DNA of 64,000 bases from Eulemur rufifrons. Lineage: Eukaryota; Chordata; Mammalia; Primates; Lemuridae. Below are positions 24,781 through 36,591 of the stretch, piece by piece; the first letter of the stretch is position 1; each line of letters starts with the position of its first letter. Under the pieces are notes generated by a model. The model was not told the origin of the DNA. It was given only the letters and a program-made list of their open reading frames with translations, and did no database searches. The DNA lies in assembly GCF_041146395.1 (NCBI RefSeq), contig NC_091001.1, forward strand, positions 106,228,965 to 106,292,964. The letters run 5' to 3'. The position numbers and the translations under genes are program-made.

Positions 24781-24879
24781 CTATTATAAATCATATATAT
24801 ACATATGTACATGTATAGATGACCTAATTCAAAATAATATTCAGAGGGAAAAAGAATAATAGAAATATACCTTTTGTTG

Positions 24880-25060
24880 AATGCTATCTGCTAGTGATTT
24901 TACCTAAATTAACTACTTGAATGCTCAGAGCAATACAGTGACAATGGTGTTAAGAAGATTTTAAAGACAAAGAGCTCAACTTTTCAGAAAAGTTAAACAG
25001 TTTCTTAATATCACTTTGTGATTCTGATTCAATCCAGGTCTCTAAATGCTTAACAAAAGC
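24880..25060 (-). mobile_element. MIR SINE, antisense
   Basis: Decayed antisense MIR: tgaatgctatctgctagtga, a middle with agagcaatacagtgacaatg, then cagaaaagttaaacagtttc. Confidence 0.6.
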
Positions 25061-26420
25061 TCTTCCCACCTTCCCACCCCCATCTGAGCAGCCCTCAGGC
25101 AACAAGTGGGAGAACAATAGAGCAACTACTCACACCTAGACCCGCATCAGAGTAGTGTCCAAAAATATGATGCCATGATTATCTCCCCCATTAATTCTTG
25201 TTACTATTTCACAATGTCCTTTCTCTAAAGAGAGAACTGGGTTAAATTTTTACTATATCCCATGACCTCCATTTATTGAGAAAATAAGCAGGAGAGGAAG
25301 AAAGTGTGAAGAATGATCAGAAGTGAAGACAGCAAGGAGCATAAGAATGCTGATGATGGCAAAGGTCAGTCTCACCAGAAGGGGATGTGAGTCAAGTGCC
25401 AGGCCCAGGAGGAAGCTGCATTGTCCCAGATGCACAATTAATTTGTTTCACTAAGTGCCAGGGGGCTTTCTCCATAGAAATCTGCCTCTTAGGAAATCTT
25501 CCTTCCTTCCTTTCTCCTTCCTTTTATGACTGCCTCCTATTGCTATGGTCCTGGCCAATCAACTCCCTGATGACTAGAGCCCAGAAAGCTTACAATGCTG
25601 AAAAGAGAGCACATGATCTCATTCACTTCATTATCCCAGAGACAAATCACTATGCAAAATAGCCATTTTCCCTGGGATATACCCTTCTCACTATCTGAGG
25701 AATGACAGAGACACCTCAAGAAAGCGAATGCACTTCCAGTTTGGCCATCCCTTTTTCCCTTTGGGTGCACAGGGGCAAGGTGTGTGAGCAATGTGCCTTC
25801 TCCCAAAGTCATTTACCTAGAGGGCAGGCCTATGTAGGACAGGCCATTTATGTGAGCATGAACAATGTAAAGACGGGTGAAATCATAAAAAGCTTCTGTA
25901 GCTTAGTATAAAAAATAATATTAAAAACAAACTTCTTTAGCACTGGGCAAAAGAGCTAGGAAATTAAAGTCCTACTGAGTCAGGGCCACACAGGCACAAG
26001 ATTACTGCTGAACAAAAGCATTCGAAATATGCTCTTTAAATAAATCTAGATTTCTCCATTCTCTTTTAAAAAACTGGAAAATTTGACATAACCAAACCTA
26101 CATTTGTACATGACATCTTTCCACTTGAACTTGGACTTAACATCAAATGTCTCTTTTAGATTGGGTATGATCTCCCAAGTTTTTTGTAGTCCCTACTACA
26201 CATAAAATAGAATCCTATCTGCTTAAACTTTGCTATCTTCTCTCTGCTATATTAGTTACCCACTCTTGTGGCTGTTGAAATTTGCTAATTCTGCCTTAAG
26301 AAAAATTCCAAAAGCCAATGAAAACGTTAGTGTGAAAATGTTAAGTGGTACAGTTTAATGAATTTTGAATGGGAAACATGATCTAAATTTCTTTCTTGCT
26401 TATTAAAAACAAAACAAAAC
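25061..26420. other. Unassigned DNA with overlapping chance frames
   Basis: Richer in G+C than its neighbours between about 25060 and 25880. Frames of 60-91 codons occur on both strands (25253-25435, 25387-25662, 25543-25812, 25702-25911) and overlap each other. That pattern argues against coding and would fit an old LTR or other mobile-element relic. No family recognised. Confidence 0.35.
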
Positions 26421-26424
26421 AAAA

Positions 26425-26790
26425 CTCTGTGGGCTAGTTATTGTACTAGGCAATGTAAATTTATTCTCATTTAATTTTCATACAAACTCTTCAAGATTTC
26501 TACTTTTTACATTTTCTGGTGAAAAAATAAGATCTGGGAATATAAACAAACAAAAAAAATTTCCAGGGTCAGATAGTGACAGTTCAAACACAGATGGTTT
26601 TCCTGCCTGTGACATATCCAAAAGACCTAAATTTGAATCGTGGTTCAATATTTACCACAGAGGAAACTCTGGGAATACCCTATTTATAAAGCATGTTATG
26701 GGGTTCTGACATTGAGTCCCTCCCAGGTAATGTGAGTTACTTAACCCCGCTAAGACTCAGTTGCTTCAACCGTTCTTTTTCAATGTAATA
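26425..26790. mobile_element. Two weak MIR-like relics
   Basis: Positions 26425-26570 resemble an antisense MIR (gttattgtactaggcaatgt then ctcatttaattttcatacaa). Positions 26620-26790 resemble a sense MIR (ctaaatttgaatcgtggttc then gagttacttaaccccgctaa). Confidence 0.5.
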
Positions 26791-27534
26791 TTCTGCCTTC
26801 AGCTCTCCTCATTTTCAAACTTCAACACACCTAACCATGTATTTTCTCCCAAAAATGTCCTAAACATGTATGGATGATTTATTTATGCTCATACTCTTCT
26901 TTCATCCTGACCAGACTTTCTCCGTTGGTTTATGTGTACCCTCCGATCAGAAGTGTTCTCTGAACTACAGATAGAATAAACCACTCTTGCTCTTTTGTAG
27001 TATGATTACTCTTGTAAAGCAAACATCAGGTTTTATTGCAGCTAGTTGTTTATGTTTTGTATATTTTACCAGATTTTGAATTACTAGCAAGAGCCTGTTA
27101 AACTATTTTGAATTCCCAGAAGTTATAACAGCATATAGCAGTTAAGACATTTTTAATCAAATTGGTAGACTAAATAAGGGAACATATAAATAAAACAAGC
27201 AATTGTGTATTAATTTTGAGTTAGTTAATAGTCAATTATTTTATGACCAGATCTTTGATTTCATTTAGATTTTTTTTGTATCTGAATGCCATAAAAAGAT
27301 AGTTGAGTATATTTGAAATAATCATATTTTTAGATTTTTAAATAAAACAAAAATTGGTAAGACTTCCTAAAATATACATATATATATAAACGTAAGGCTG
27401 ATACTCTGAAATTCATTCTAATAGAATATTAATAGTTTTAAAGATTTGGTATCAGCAGGCAAGAAGAGTACTGATTTTATGTCAAACTAGGAAGCAAATT
27501 TGGATTTTTATATGATATTTTATTTTTTAAAAAA
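26791..27534. other. Unassigned AT-rich DNA
   Basis: No gene or repeat family recognised. A short alternating TA run lies near 27375-27387. Confidence 0.45.
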
Positions 27535-27690
27535 ATATTGTTTAGAGATAGGGTCAAGACCCTGTCACCCAGGCTGGAGTGCAGTGGCTGGATTGTAGCT
27601 CAATACAGCGTAGAACTCCTGGACTCAAGGGATCCTCCTGCCTCAGCCTCCCAAAGCACTAGGAGTGTAAGTGTGGGCCACTGTGTTCTA
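27535..27690 (-). mobile_element. FLAM-like Alu monomer, antisense
   Basis: A single 7SL-derived arm on the minus strand: cccaggctggagtgcagtgg, then cctcctgcctcagcctccca. Only one arm is present, and the variant gtagctcaatacagcgtaga fits the older free-left-arm monomers better than a broken dimeric Alu. Confidence 0.75.
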
Positions 27691-27707
27691 TCATAAATAA
27701 TGGCACT

Positions 27708-28065
27708 GGCCGGGCGCGGTGGCTTATGCCTGTAATCCTAGCACTCTGGGAGGCCGAGGAGGGTGGATCGCTTGAGCTCAAGAGTTCGAGACCAGCCTGA
27801 GCAAGAGCGAGACCCCGTCTCTACTAAAAATAGAAAGAAATTATATGGACAGCTAAAAATATATTTATAAAAAAAAAATTAGCCGGGCATGGTGGCACAT
27901 GCCTGTAGTCCCAGCTACTCGAGAGGCTGAGGCAGAAGGATCGCCTGAGCCCAGGAGTTTGAGGTTGCTGTGAGCTAGGCTGATGCCACGGCTCTCTAGC
28001 CAGGGCAACAGAGTGAGACTCTGTCTCAAAAAATAAATAAATAAATAAATAAATAAATAAAATAA
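27708..28065 (+). mobile_element. Lemur-type dimeric Alu
   Basis: Full-length dimer starting ggccgggcgcggtggc. It has the lemur-type linker gaaagaaattatatggac between the arms and the right-arm phrase gctgtgagctaggctga. The tail is (AAAT)n. The target duplication ataaataatggca occurs at 27693-27705 and 28066-28078. It carries the 7SL-derived pol III A and B boxes in the left arm. Open frames across it are repeat artefacts. Confidence 0.95.
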
Positions 28066-28149
28066 ATAAATAATGGCATAAATTCATTTTTGAAAGGTAT
28101 TGTGAGGTGAAAAAGAGAATCAGACTTGAATTCAGATGGCTATCTAACC

Positions 28150-28265
28150 ATTTAACAGGTTAAAGAGACATTTATTGGGCATATACAATGTCCTTTGTAC
28201 CAAGACTATGCAAATGAAAGACATGATCTCTGCTATGCAGTAATCAAGGTTGGAGAGTCAACAGA
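28150..28265 (-). mobile_element. L2 fragment, antisense
   Basis: gagacatttattgggcatat, acaatgtcctttgtaccaag and gacatgatctctgctatgc follow the antisense L2 3' end. Confidence 0.65.
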
Positions 28266-30103
28266 ACATTGTAATAAAATATTAAAAGTGATATTCTATT
28301 AATTTGTTCTGTGTACTTTGTCAAACCTTGAAACTTACCTGTTTTGATGCCTTTATCTGTAAAACAAGCTGTTGAATTAGATATAATTTAGGAATTCCTC
28401 TAGCTCTGGTATTTATAAACATTTCTATGGATGGTATTCTAATGTCTTTAAATCTAAACATGTCTCCAAAAAGCAGAACAAATATTAGCTTTCTAAATAT
28501 TTCCAGATATGTTATATAAGTCCACAATTCCAAAATTATGTGTTGAGGCATTCTGGAGAACCACAGAGAGAACTCTGAAGGATGGCTGGAATTTTTTGAA
28601 GCAAAGGAAGATACATTCAGTATCTATTAGCAACTATGGGAATCAGTAGCTTGAGATATTTCAGTTTCAACATTGGATCCTATTGCATTCCTTTCAATAA
28701 TGTCATATCTTTGTGAAATTGGGTTTTTACTGGTTGTTGTAATAAAAAGCAAGTACCAACATAAAGCAAGAAAATCGGTGTGAAACAGGAAATGAAAGTG
28801 GCAGTGTTTAATCTGATTCCAAGCTTCCAGAGAGACAGAGAGAGAGAGAGAGAGAGAGGACAGTTCCAAAAAGGTACTTCTACTAGTAAGTAATTGTAAT
28901 CATTCAAGAATAAAATAAAAATTTCTTTTTTGTCACTTGTACATTCTTTTTTCAAATTTAAGATATAAATACTTATTATGTATTTGAAATACTTATTATG
29001 TATTTGAATAAATAAATGGAACTGTTTGATACTTCTTTTGGTGTAAACCGTGCCATGAAAAAAATGACTGAGCTGTAAGAGCGCTGTGAACTGAGAAAGC
29101 TTGAAAATATCTGGTGTAAGTCATTCCAAATAGGATTCTCAGTTATCATATATACAGTGGTTATGACATTGTTTATCAGAGCTGTGTTGGAGTCAAACTT
29201 TCATTCAATAGATAAAAAATATTTATACTGAGAAAAGACATTGTTTTTCTTTCCAGAGTTACATCACTAGTTAATGTTACATTGTTCTATGTTGTCTACA
29301 CTGATGGTACAAAGATAGACTAATCATCCTTTCCACATCCTTTTACGATATACATATTCCTATGTATTAAAATACATAAAAGTATGAATACATAAAAAGG
29401 TTAAATAGAAAAGAAATAGCAGCTGCTAAACAATCCCCACAATTATGGAAATCGGGTGAGATCTCCATTCTCTTGGTAAATTGCCAGCGTGTCCAGCTGG
29501 CAGAAACAATTGGCCAGCTATGCATGGCAAGGGGCACTCACAATTTTTACATAAACTTGGAAATGAAGCTTTTATGGGAATAAGGAATTTTTTACAGATG
29601 TATTCTATTTTGTTTGATTTCTTTTTCATTTTCAAAATATTAGCAAAATATTGAAATAAACAAAGAGAATACAAAAATGAAGAGTGATTAAAAATAATTT
29701 TTCACTTTGTCACTCCTATAAATCGTTAATATCTCAAGGTATTCCACTTAATTCTTATTGCTTTCTTATTAATGGTTGTTTTTAAACTATTATTGCAACC
29801 ACATCAAATGTAAAATGAGTTATTAGTCTATTTCTCACTTAGCCATTTTCCATATAAATATGTAGCCTGTATAAAAAATATTCTAATTGTAGCATGTGGT
29901 TCCAATAAGCAGAATTACCATAAATTACTAAGTTTATTTTCTATAAATGAGTATTATGATTTTAAAAAATTTTCACTATGATATCTAATGCTGGAATTGA
30001 GTTAACATGGTGTATACATAGAGGTATTTAGTTGACTCTCCAAAATCCACACTAAACTGACAATAAAAGAATGAAAAAGGCATAAACTCAAAATAAAGAA
30101 AAA
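28266..30103. other. Mostly unassigned DNA
   Basis: No gene recognised. A (GA)n run lies at 28829-28859. A possible MIR trace lies near 28340-28400. The segment 29420-29545, with tccagctggcagaaacaatt, is repeat-free in appearance. Leucine/serine-rich minus-strand frames at 28627-28955 come from the GA run. Confidence 0.4.
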
Positions 30104-30415
30104 GGCCAGGTGTGGTGGCTCACACCTGTAATCCTAGCACTTTGACAGGCTAAGGAGGGAGGATCACTTGAGGGGAGGTGTTCAGGAACAGCTTGAGCAA
30201 GAGCAAGCCCCATCTCTACAAAAATTAGAAAAATTAGCCAGGTGTGGTGGGACACACCTGTACTCCCATCTACTTAAGAGGCTGAGGCAGGAGGATCACT
30301 TGAGCCCAGGAGTTTGAGGTTTCATTGAGCTACGATGATGCCACTGCACTCTAGCCTGGTGACAGAGTGAGATTCTGTCTCAAAAACAAATAAATGAATA
30401 ATAATAAAAAAAGAA
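30104..30415 (+). mobile_element. Older dimeric Alu (AluJ-like)
   Basis: Starts ggccaggtgtggtggctcac and ends with an A-rich tail including aataataataaaaaaag. It is much more diverged than the lemur-type Alus. It has the short A-rich linker of ordinary AluJ instead of the long linker, yet gcttgagcaagagcaag shows a strepsirrhine-like variant. Confidence 0.9.
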
Positions 30416-30935
30416 TGAGATAGGCAATGATAATAGACAAAAAATTTCAAGAAAATTTTAGAAATTGCAAGATGAATAGATGATTTGTACTTTACTTTGT
30501 TTATGAGACTGGAGATGCTGAATCCCATTCCTACAGGCAGGATCTACACATTGCAGGAAAAAAATCAGTAATGTACTTTCTCAATATTTTGAATAAGAGT
30601 GGTTCTAGATGGTGGTCTAAAAGACAGCATAAAGTATAGTGAGGATGTATCTCATTAAAAGTAGGGAGCTAAACAAAAGTCTGCAGAGAGATGTTGAGGC
30701 ATGATTCCAACCCCATCCTCCCGTTTTGTTCTCAGAAAACTTGCAGCGGAGCTTATAGAACCTGCCTACCAGTGGGAATAGTGGATAACCCAGTAGCCCC
30801 ATATAAAATACCTGCAGATGGAAACAGCTGAGAAGGTTCCACGGAAACCTCACAACCTGGCACAGACCATCAAATAGGAACATAGAGCTTCCAATAATCA
30901 TTTCAGTGTTATACTCAAATATAAACTATCTACCA
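30416..30935. other. Unassigned DNA
   Basis: No recognised feature. A minus-strand frame of 94 codons (30617-30901) has no known similarity. Confidence 0.4.
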
Positions 30936-31610
30936 GTGATTAAATATTTGATAAATGCCAGATAGAAAAATAAGCAAGCAAAAGCCACTATAATAAAAAG
31001 AGATGATGCAAACAAAAAAGAAAACTTCAGAAATTAATTTAATATCTTCAAAGATAAAAATTTAATACATGAATAAAACTAGAACATTGAGGATTTAATA
31101 AGGAACATTGTATGAATGATAAAGGACCTTGTAAGAATTTTAAATGAAAGCATGAATGATATATTTATTAAAAGTTGCAAAGGCAAATTTGAGAGTTTTC
31201 TAAGGGCTATCACAAAAGTAGAATATGGAGAATTGAAAAGAAAAAATAAGCAAGTTAGAGAATCTTTTCAGAAGATATATTTTCTGCATAAAAATTGTTC
31301 CAGAACAGACAGAACACAAAAGGATGGCAGGAGAATATTAAAAAAAAATAAAATAAGAATATTTTTTTTCATAGTTGCAGCATACAAAGTTTTCAAACAG
31401 AAAAGAAACACTAAGTGCCAAGCATAAGGAATGATAAAATAATAGCACATTTTTGTGAAGCACAAAAATTACCATGTCATGATTCCTAAAAGCTGTCACA
31501 GAGGATAAAAAAAAAAAAAAAAATCACATAAAAAGAATCAAGGAATCAAATTGGCCTCAAGCTACAAGTGGATAGAGATTAACATTTAAAATGCTAATGA
31601 GATTTGATGT
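30936..31610 (+). mobile_element. Old L1M ORF1-region fragment
   Basis: Sense-strand resemblance to L1M ORF1: aattgaaaagaaaaaataag near 31235, then tcctaaaagctgtcacagag and the caaggaatcaaattggcctc segment. The 103-codon frame 31116-31427 falls here and is lysine-rich like decayed ORF1, but is not an intact domain. An A-run interrupts it at 31510-31523. Confidence 0.5.
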
Positions 31611-31954
31611 CCATCCTAGGTTTTGCAATGAAGTACCCATCTCTCCAGCTTCTTTACCTTGCCCATTTGTTTCAAATGATCCAACATTGTTGGACTAGTA
31701 ATGTCAAACCTTGCTGCTAATTCACACGTAGGTTGAAATGGATTTGTTTCCATTACAGATTTCAGGGCAGGTATTTTAAATACTCCAAGACTTTCACTTG
31801 GTCATAGTGAGCTTCACATTTTAACTATTCATGGAATAATGGGATTATGTAATTGTAAACAATTGAATACATGTAGATTTTTGTAGATAAAAGTAATGTA
31901 TCTATATTTAAAAGTTAGGATTTTCATACTGGGGAAGATTAATAGATAGCTAAT

Positions 31955-32115
31955 AACGATTCACATTTACATAGCACTTTAAAGTTTATAAAATTCTTTA
32001 CATAATTATATCATTTAATACTCACTATAACTTTTATACTGAAGATAAATAAAAATAAATGCATATACAGTTATATGACTTTTTTGCCCAAAGAAATTTT
32101 GAATTGAGAGAATTT
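31955..32115 (-). mobile_element. MIR SINE, antisense
   Basis: cacatttacatagcacttta, then ttacataattatatcattta and a trailing atatgacttttttgcccaaa, in antisense MIR order. Confidence 0.7.
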
Positions 32116-33289
32116 GTGCCCAAATCTGGCTGGATCCACGGGTGGCTGGATGATCACTGGGATAACCGTTGCGTCCTTGCTGTAAAGCCTTTCTCTGTTC
32201 CCTTTGTCAATAATTGAAATGTGTTTTTTCTGTTCCATTGCGGCTGAAACATTTGTGGTTCTTTTGTCAAAAATATAAACATTCAGGAGACAGCTGTTAT
32301 CTGGGAGTTGATGTTTGAAAGGCTATGATTAGTGAGGGGAAATTCACTAAAGTATCTGTGTGGAGAGGCTGAAGTGAGCACTTTGAGTGAAATACAACAT
32401 GAATGACTAGTATTTAAAGCTCAACAGGTATGTGTGTGTGTGTTTGTGTGTGTGTGTAAGTGAACGTTTGAGTGCATGTATGTGGGGTGTGTCTGTGTGT
32501 GAATATGTGTCCACTCACATGCTTTCTTTACGGTAAAGTGTATTTGAACTATACTGCGGGTTAAGTTGGTTTTAGTTATTTTGTTAGCTTCATATTGTCT
32601 CTAACAAAAGAGTTCTTAAATGCAACGTTGTAGAGCAAGACCAGTGCTGGGTAATATTTCGAGAGTATTTCTGTCACATAAAAGTAATCAGAGGGCAGGT
32701 TATAGAGAGGAAAAAGTCAGACAGCCTCATTTTCTAGATAAATGCCAGGTCTGCCCACAGGTAAGATTGTTGTGTCTGTGAGGATTACTAAGCATGTTAG
32801 CCCAAGCACACCTCTTTATTGTACTCTGGCTGCTAGCTTTCTTTAGAGGAAATCCAGTAAAAATGAGTAATTAGTCTATTAACAAGTGGGTTTACCCAAG
32901 AGACCCCCATCTACCTAAACTGAACTAGCTTCTCAGAAAACAGGAATTATGCAGACTACTTTAGATAGCCCTTTGCATCTCCCCCCTCTATAAATTCTTC
33001 ATGGCAAGAGCCTGTCCTGTTAGCTTCGAATCTGTATACACAGCATAGAGCCTGAGAGAGGGGAGTCACTTGCACCTGCTTTTAATTAAACTAAGTCACC
33101 TTCAGGTTGATATTTACTTCAAGTATTTAAGGACCAATGCCTTATCATAAAGAGTAACTCACAGACTTAGCAATAGAGAATCTTAACATTCCATTATTTA
33201 AGATAATACATTTTGCACACAGTTTTGGCCAGAGCTATTCTTCCTAGAGAACAAAGACACAAAGATAGTGTCATACGTTTTATGTAGCC
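32116..33289. other. Unassigned DNA with a TG microsatellite
   Basis: No gene recognised. (TG)n lies at 32430-32457, with a looser TG-rich tail to about 32508. The rest looks unique. Confidence 0.45.
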
Positions 33290-33424
33290 ACTCACATTAA
33301 TGGGCCCTTGCTATGTGCTAAATATTGTGCTAAGGTCATCTATGTATTCTATCTAGTTTAGATCTAACTTGAATCCAACTGACTGTAGAAACTCTCAGTA
33401 TCCCCATTTTTAAATTGTGGAGCA
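33290..33424 (-). mobile_element. MIR SINE, antisense, first part of a split copy
   Basis: tgggcccttgctatgtgcta through cagtatccccatttttaaat is an antisense MIR. It is cut by an L1 insertion and continues at about 33902-33965 with cagcagcttgcccaaagata. Confidence 0.8.
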
Positions 33425-33900
33425 AAGATGTGGAAACAACCCCAGTGCCCATCAGTACATGAGTGGATTAATAAAATGTGGTGCATGTATACCATGGAGT
33501 ACTACTCAACTACAAAACTTAATGGTGATCTAGCACCTCTTATATTATCCTGGACAGAGATTGAGCCCACCCTTCAAAGTGAGGTATCACAAGGATGGAA
33601 AAACATGCACCACATGTACTTGCCATCAAACTGGTACTAACTGATCAACACTAAGGTGCTCACGTGGTAGTAATACTCACTGGGTACCAGTCAGGTAGAG
33701 GGGTGGGGAGTGGGGGATAGAGCAGGTGGGGTGAGTAAACCCACAGCTATTGGAGAGGGGGTGCACTGTATGGGGGAAGGACATGCTGTGGCCCTGGCTT
33801 GAGCAAGGCAAATGCAATTTCATGTAACCAAAACGTTTGTACCCCATAATATCCTGAATTAAAAAATTAATTAATTAAGTAATTAAAAAAATAAAATAAA
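33425..33900 (+). mobile_element. 5'-truncated lemur-type L1 3' end
   Basis: Sense L1: ggaaacaaccccagtgccca, a start near the end of ORF2, then atggagtactactcaactac and a 3' UTR rich in G (about 33700-33780), ending in an A-rich tail with TTAA repeats. The target duplication is approximately aaattgnngag on both sides (near 33412 and 33899). The insertion splits a MIR. The 70-codon frame at 33428-33640 is the tail of the ORF2 region. Confidence 0.88.
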
Positions 33901-33970
33901 TTGAAGAGAGTGGAAATCAGAAAGTTCAGCAGCTTGCCCAAAGATAACAGAGCAAGGAACTGTTAAGAAA
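33901..33970 (-). mobile_element. MIR SINE, antisense, second part
   Basis: aaattgaagagagtggaaat then cagcagcttgcccaaagata completes the MIR begun at 33290. Confidence 0.7.
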
Positions 33971-34174
33971 GGTTTGGAATTTAGGAAGTTATTAATAGAC
34001 AATAGCTTCCACATTCCTAAATCCTTCAGTATCCCACTAAACTGATTTATTTTCCTTGCTGGCAATAGAAATATATTCAATAGCAAATAGTATCCAGTGT
34101 CCCTGATCTCACTTTTCCTGTCAATATTCAACTTTAATTCTGAAAACTAGATTTATATTAAATGCTTAAAAATC

Positions 34175-34325
34175 ATTCATTCATTTATTGGTTACTATGT
34201 TTATTCTATATAACATGTCTTATTCTCAAAATTAGGTATACAAAGAGAAGCAATAATTACTTATTATTAATAATTTGCTTTGGTCTACAGATAGCTAGGG
34301 AAACAGACATATTACAAAACTGAGA
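34175..34325 (-). mobile_element. L2 fragment, antisense
   Basis: tcattcattcatttattggt, ttactatgtttattctatat, then agctagggaaacagacatat, in antisense L2 3' order. Confidence 0.55.
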
Positions 34326-34382
34326 AAAAAAGAAAAGCTGTAACTAACTCTGCCTCCCATGTCAGTGAAAATATTACAACCA

Positions 34383-34756
34383 GTTTTCTGGTTTCCCTGA
34401 TCATCACCTAAATACAAATCTGGGAACGACACCAATCGGATATCAGACTGAGGTGGGGGGTGGGGGAGGGGATGGGGGTATGCCTACACAATGAGTGCAT
34501 TGCGCACCGTTTGGGGAGTGGTAACACTTGAAGGTGCTGACTCGGGAAGGGGGGGTGGGGAAGGGAGGGATATATACCTACACGATGGGTGCAACGTGCA
34601 CGACCTGGGGAACAGACACGCCTGGAGCTCTGACTTGGGGGAAAGGCGGTACAGGAGCAACGTATGTAACCTGCAATTCTGTATCCCCCATAACAAGATG
34701 AAATAAAAAAAAAAAAAAAAGAATAAAAAAATTGTTCCAATTCGTGAAAAAAAAAA
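34383..34756 (+). mobile_element. Young lemur-type L1 3' end, 5'-truncated
   Basis: The last about 370 bp of an L1: a short upstream piece (gatcatcacctaaatacaaa), G-rich 3' UTR, then aataaaa and a long A tail. It is flanked by a perfect 15-bp target duplication aaaatattacaacca (34368-34382 and 34757-34771). This is the cleanest insertion signature among the L1s of the window. Frames across it are on repeat sequence only. Confidence 0.93.
34450..34648 (+). repeat. G-rich tandem duplication in L1 3' UTR, unit about 93 bp
   Basis: The phrase cctacacaatgagtgcattg (34483) recurs as cctacacgatgggtgcaacg (34577), and tgactcggg (34538) recurs as tgacttggg (34631), an offset of 93-94 bp. G runs at 34452-34478 and 34544-34569 share the same spacing. 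Each has at least four G3+ runs and could form a G-quadruplex. Confidence 0.85.
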
Positions 34757-34771
34757 AAAATATTACAACCA

Positions 34772-35694
34772 TTACCAGAACAAGAAGCGTATTCTAGGCT
34801 GAGGGCTAGTATATGTTATGTAAGATAATTAAAGGTGTCGGGGTGCATGGATATAAGGAGAGGTTCTGTGTGCCTGAAGTATTAAGAACTTCAACTATAT
34901 TCCATGGGAGATAAGAATAGAAATATGAGTAGTCAGAGCACTTAACATTTTTCTTGTTGTTTCTCTGTCTTAGGGATTTTAGTGCCAGGGATATATAATC
35001 CTGAACACAAAGATTCTATCTTTTAACTTTGTTTTTAACTGAATAACGTGAAATGCAAGCATCCTTACCACATCACTAATTCTCACACTCTCCCCAACCT
35101 TAGAGATGACGATCAGGCCTGGAATATGAGACCAGAAAATCATGTTACACGGCATCACAATCATTTCATATTTTGAAATATCTACTCAATAATTTGTACT
35201 ATTCAACATGTGCTGTCGTTGATGACTGTTGCCACTTAATGTCCAGGCCCATCCTCAAAGGACCCGGAAACCCTGTCTTTAGCGCAGCCAAAATGCAACT
35301 CTGAGCCATCAGTGCAGCACTCTGTGTTCTGAGTGATGTTTGTAAGTTTGGGGGCACCTACCCCAGTGCCCTCCTTCCGGTGAACAGTAGAATATACAGA
35401 TACAGCGTGGGATGTGCCACACCATTCACAGGAGCTATAACCGATGCTGTTCAGAGAACACGTCAGACTCTAATGAGCATTTATGGAAAATTAAGATATT
35501 AAATACAGATTCTCCAAAGAACTCTGTCAAATTAAATTAACTTTTAAATAAATCACCTAAAGCTCGTGTCAAGCTCAGACCAATTAAACACAAGGAAAAA
35601 TGTGCTTTAATATCAGAGTGGAATACAAAGGAAGTAAAAATTTTATAAGTGGATGTGATTTATGCAGTTATTAATATAGATAAGTTAAATTAGG
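34772..35694. other. Unassigned DNA with a GC-richer block at 35210-35460
   Basis: No gene recognised. The block 35210-35460 (gcccatcctcaaaggacccg, then gtgccctccttccggtgaac) has more G+C than the flanks and no visible repeat signature. It has no long frame. Confidence 0.4.
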
Positions 35695-35960
35695 ATGAAG
35701 ATCTGAAAAGGCAGTTAGTATAAATAGCATGGGTTTTGAAGTCAAATAGATATCAGTTTTACTTAACATGTCCGCCCTCGTATGGCTAACCGTTGGTAAC
35801 TAACTTCACACAGTCTCATTTTCTGTTTCTGTATAAAGGAGAAAAAAATGTACATAATAGAAACCATTTTGGTTTGAATATGGATGGAAATTATGTATCT
35901 AAAGCACAATGTTTGTTATAGAGAAGGTCATTGAATGCTAGGTGTTATCATACTATTTAT
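35695..35960 (+). mobile_element. MIR SINE, nearly full span
   Basis: Sense MIR in order: agcatgggttttgaagtcaa (tRNA-like head), ctaacttcacacagtctcat (core) and the tail cattgaatgctaggtgttat. Confidence 0.85.
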
Positions 35961-36129
35961 TAACCTTATCATAGGATTATATACTTCTGACACAAAAATT
36001 AGGAGATTTTAGACATGAGATGTTTGATTTCTAGCTTTAGTACTACCACTTAATGTAAATGTATATGAAAATAATAAATAAACCATAAATCTCCTTACAA
36101 TATAAGATATATGATAAAACATTGTGCAC

Positions 36130-36560
36130 AGTCATTTGCTAATTTGATCAATATTTTTCTACCATGTGCCAGACAGTTTTGCAAAGTTCTAAGGAAATCT
36201 TGGTAAACAGGCAGATCAGTCCCTGCCACACAAGATAAACTATCTAATGAGAAGATAGAAAATGAATAACTAAAACATACTGTCAACTAGTAAGTTCCAG
36301 GGAAAACATAGATGTGTATAAGAAGGTATTTTAAATAACATGACCAGGGAAAGTCTCTGAGAAGGAAACCTTTGAGCAGAGATGTGATTTTAAAAAAAAA
36401 AAAAGCCAGTTGTGCAAAAATCTGCAGAACAACATTCTAGGAAGAGTAACTGCAAAGGCCATGAGATTGAGCTGAGTTTGAGGAGAGCAGTGGGTCCAGC
36501 GTGATCACAGTAAAATAATGAACTCCAGGGCAGGGAGATAGTGGGGCTGGGGAGATGTTG
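36130..36560 (-). mobile_element. L2 3' end, antisense
   Basis: About 430 bp antisense: accatgtgccagacagtttt, gcagatcagtccctgccaca, agggaaagtctctgagaagg, then acattctaggaagagtaact. This order matches the antisense L2 3' region. Confidence 0.8.
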
Positions 36561-36591
36561 GTCAAAGGATAACAACTTTCAATTATAAGAT

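Noticed and set aside
25253..25911. Cluster of four overlapping frames as exons
   Set aside because: They overlap on opposite strands and share no frame or splice-site pattern.
31116..31427. 103-codon Lys-rich plus frame as a small protein gene
   Set aside because: It falls in sequence resembling decayed L1 ORF1 and is interrupted on both sides.
34408..34772. Several minus-strand frames with Pro/Ser-rich products
   Set aside because: They are translations of the G-rich L1 3' UTR in the antisense direction.
34979..35164. Possible exon after a pyrimidine-rich tract ending in cttag
   Set aside because: Only one splice-like site is visible, with no open frame or donor that fits.
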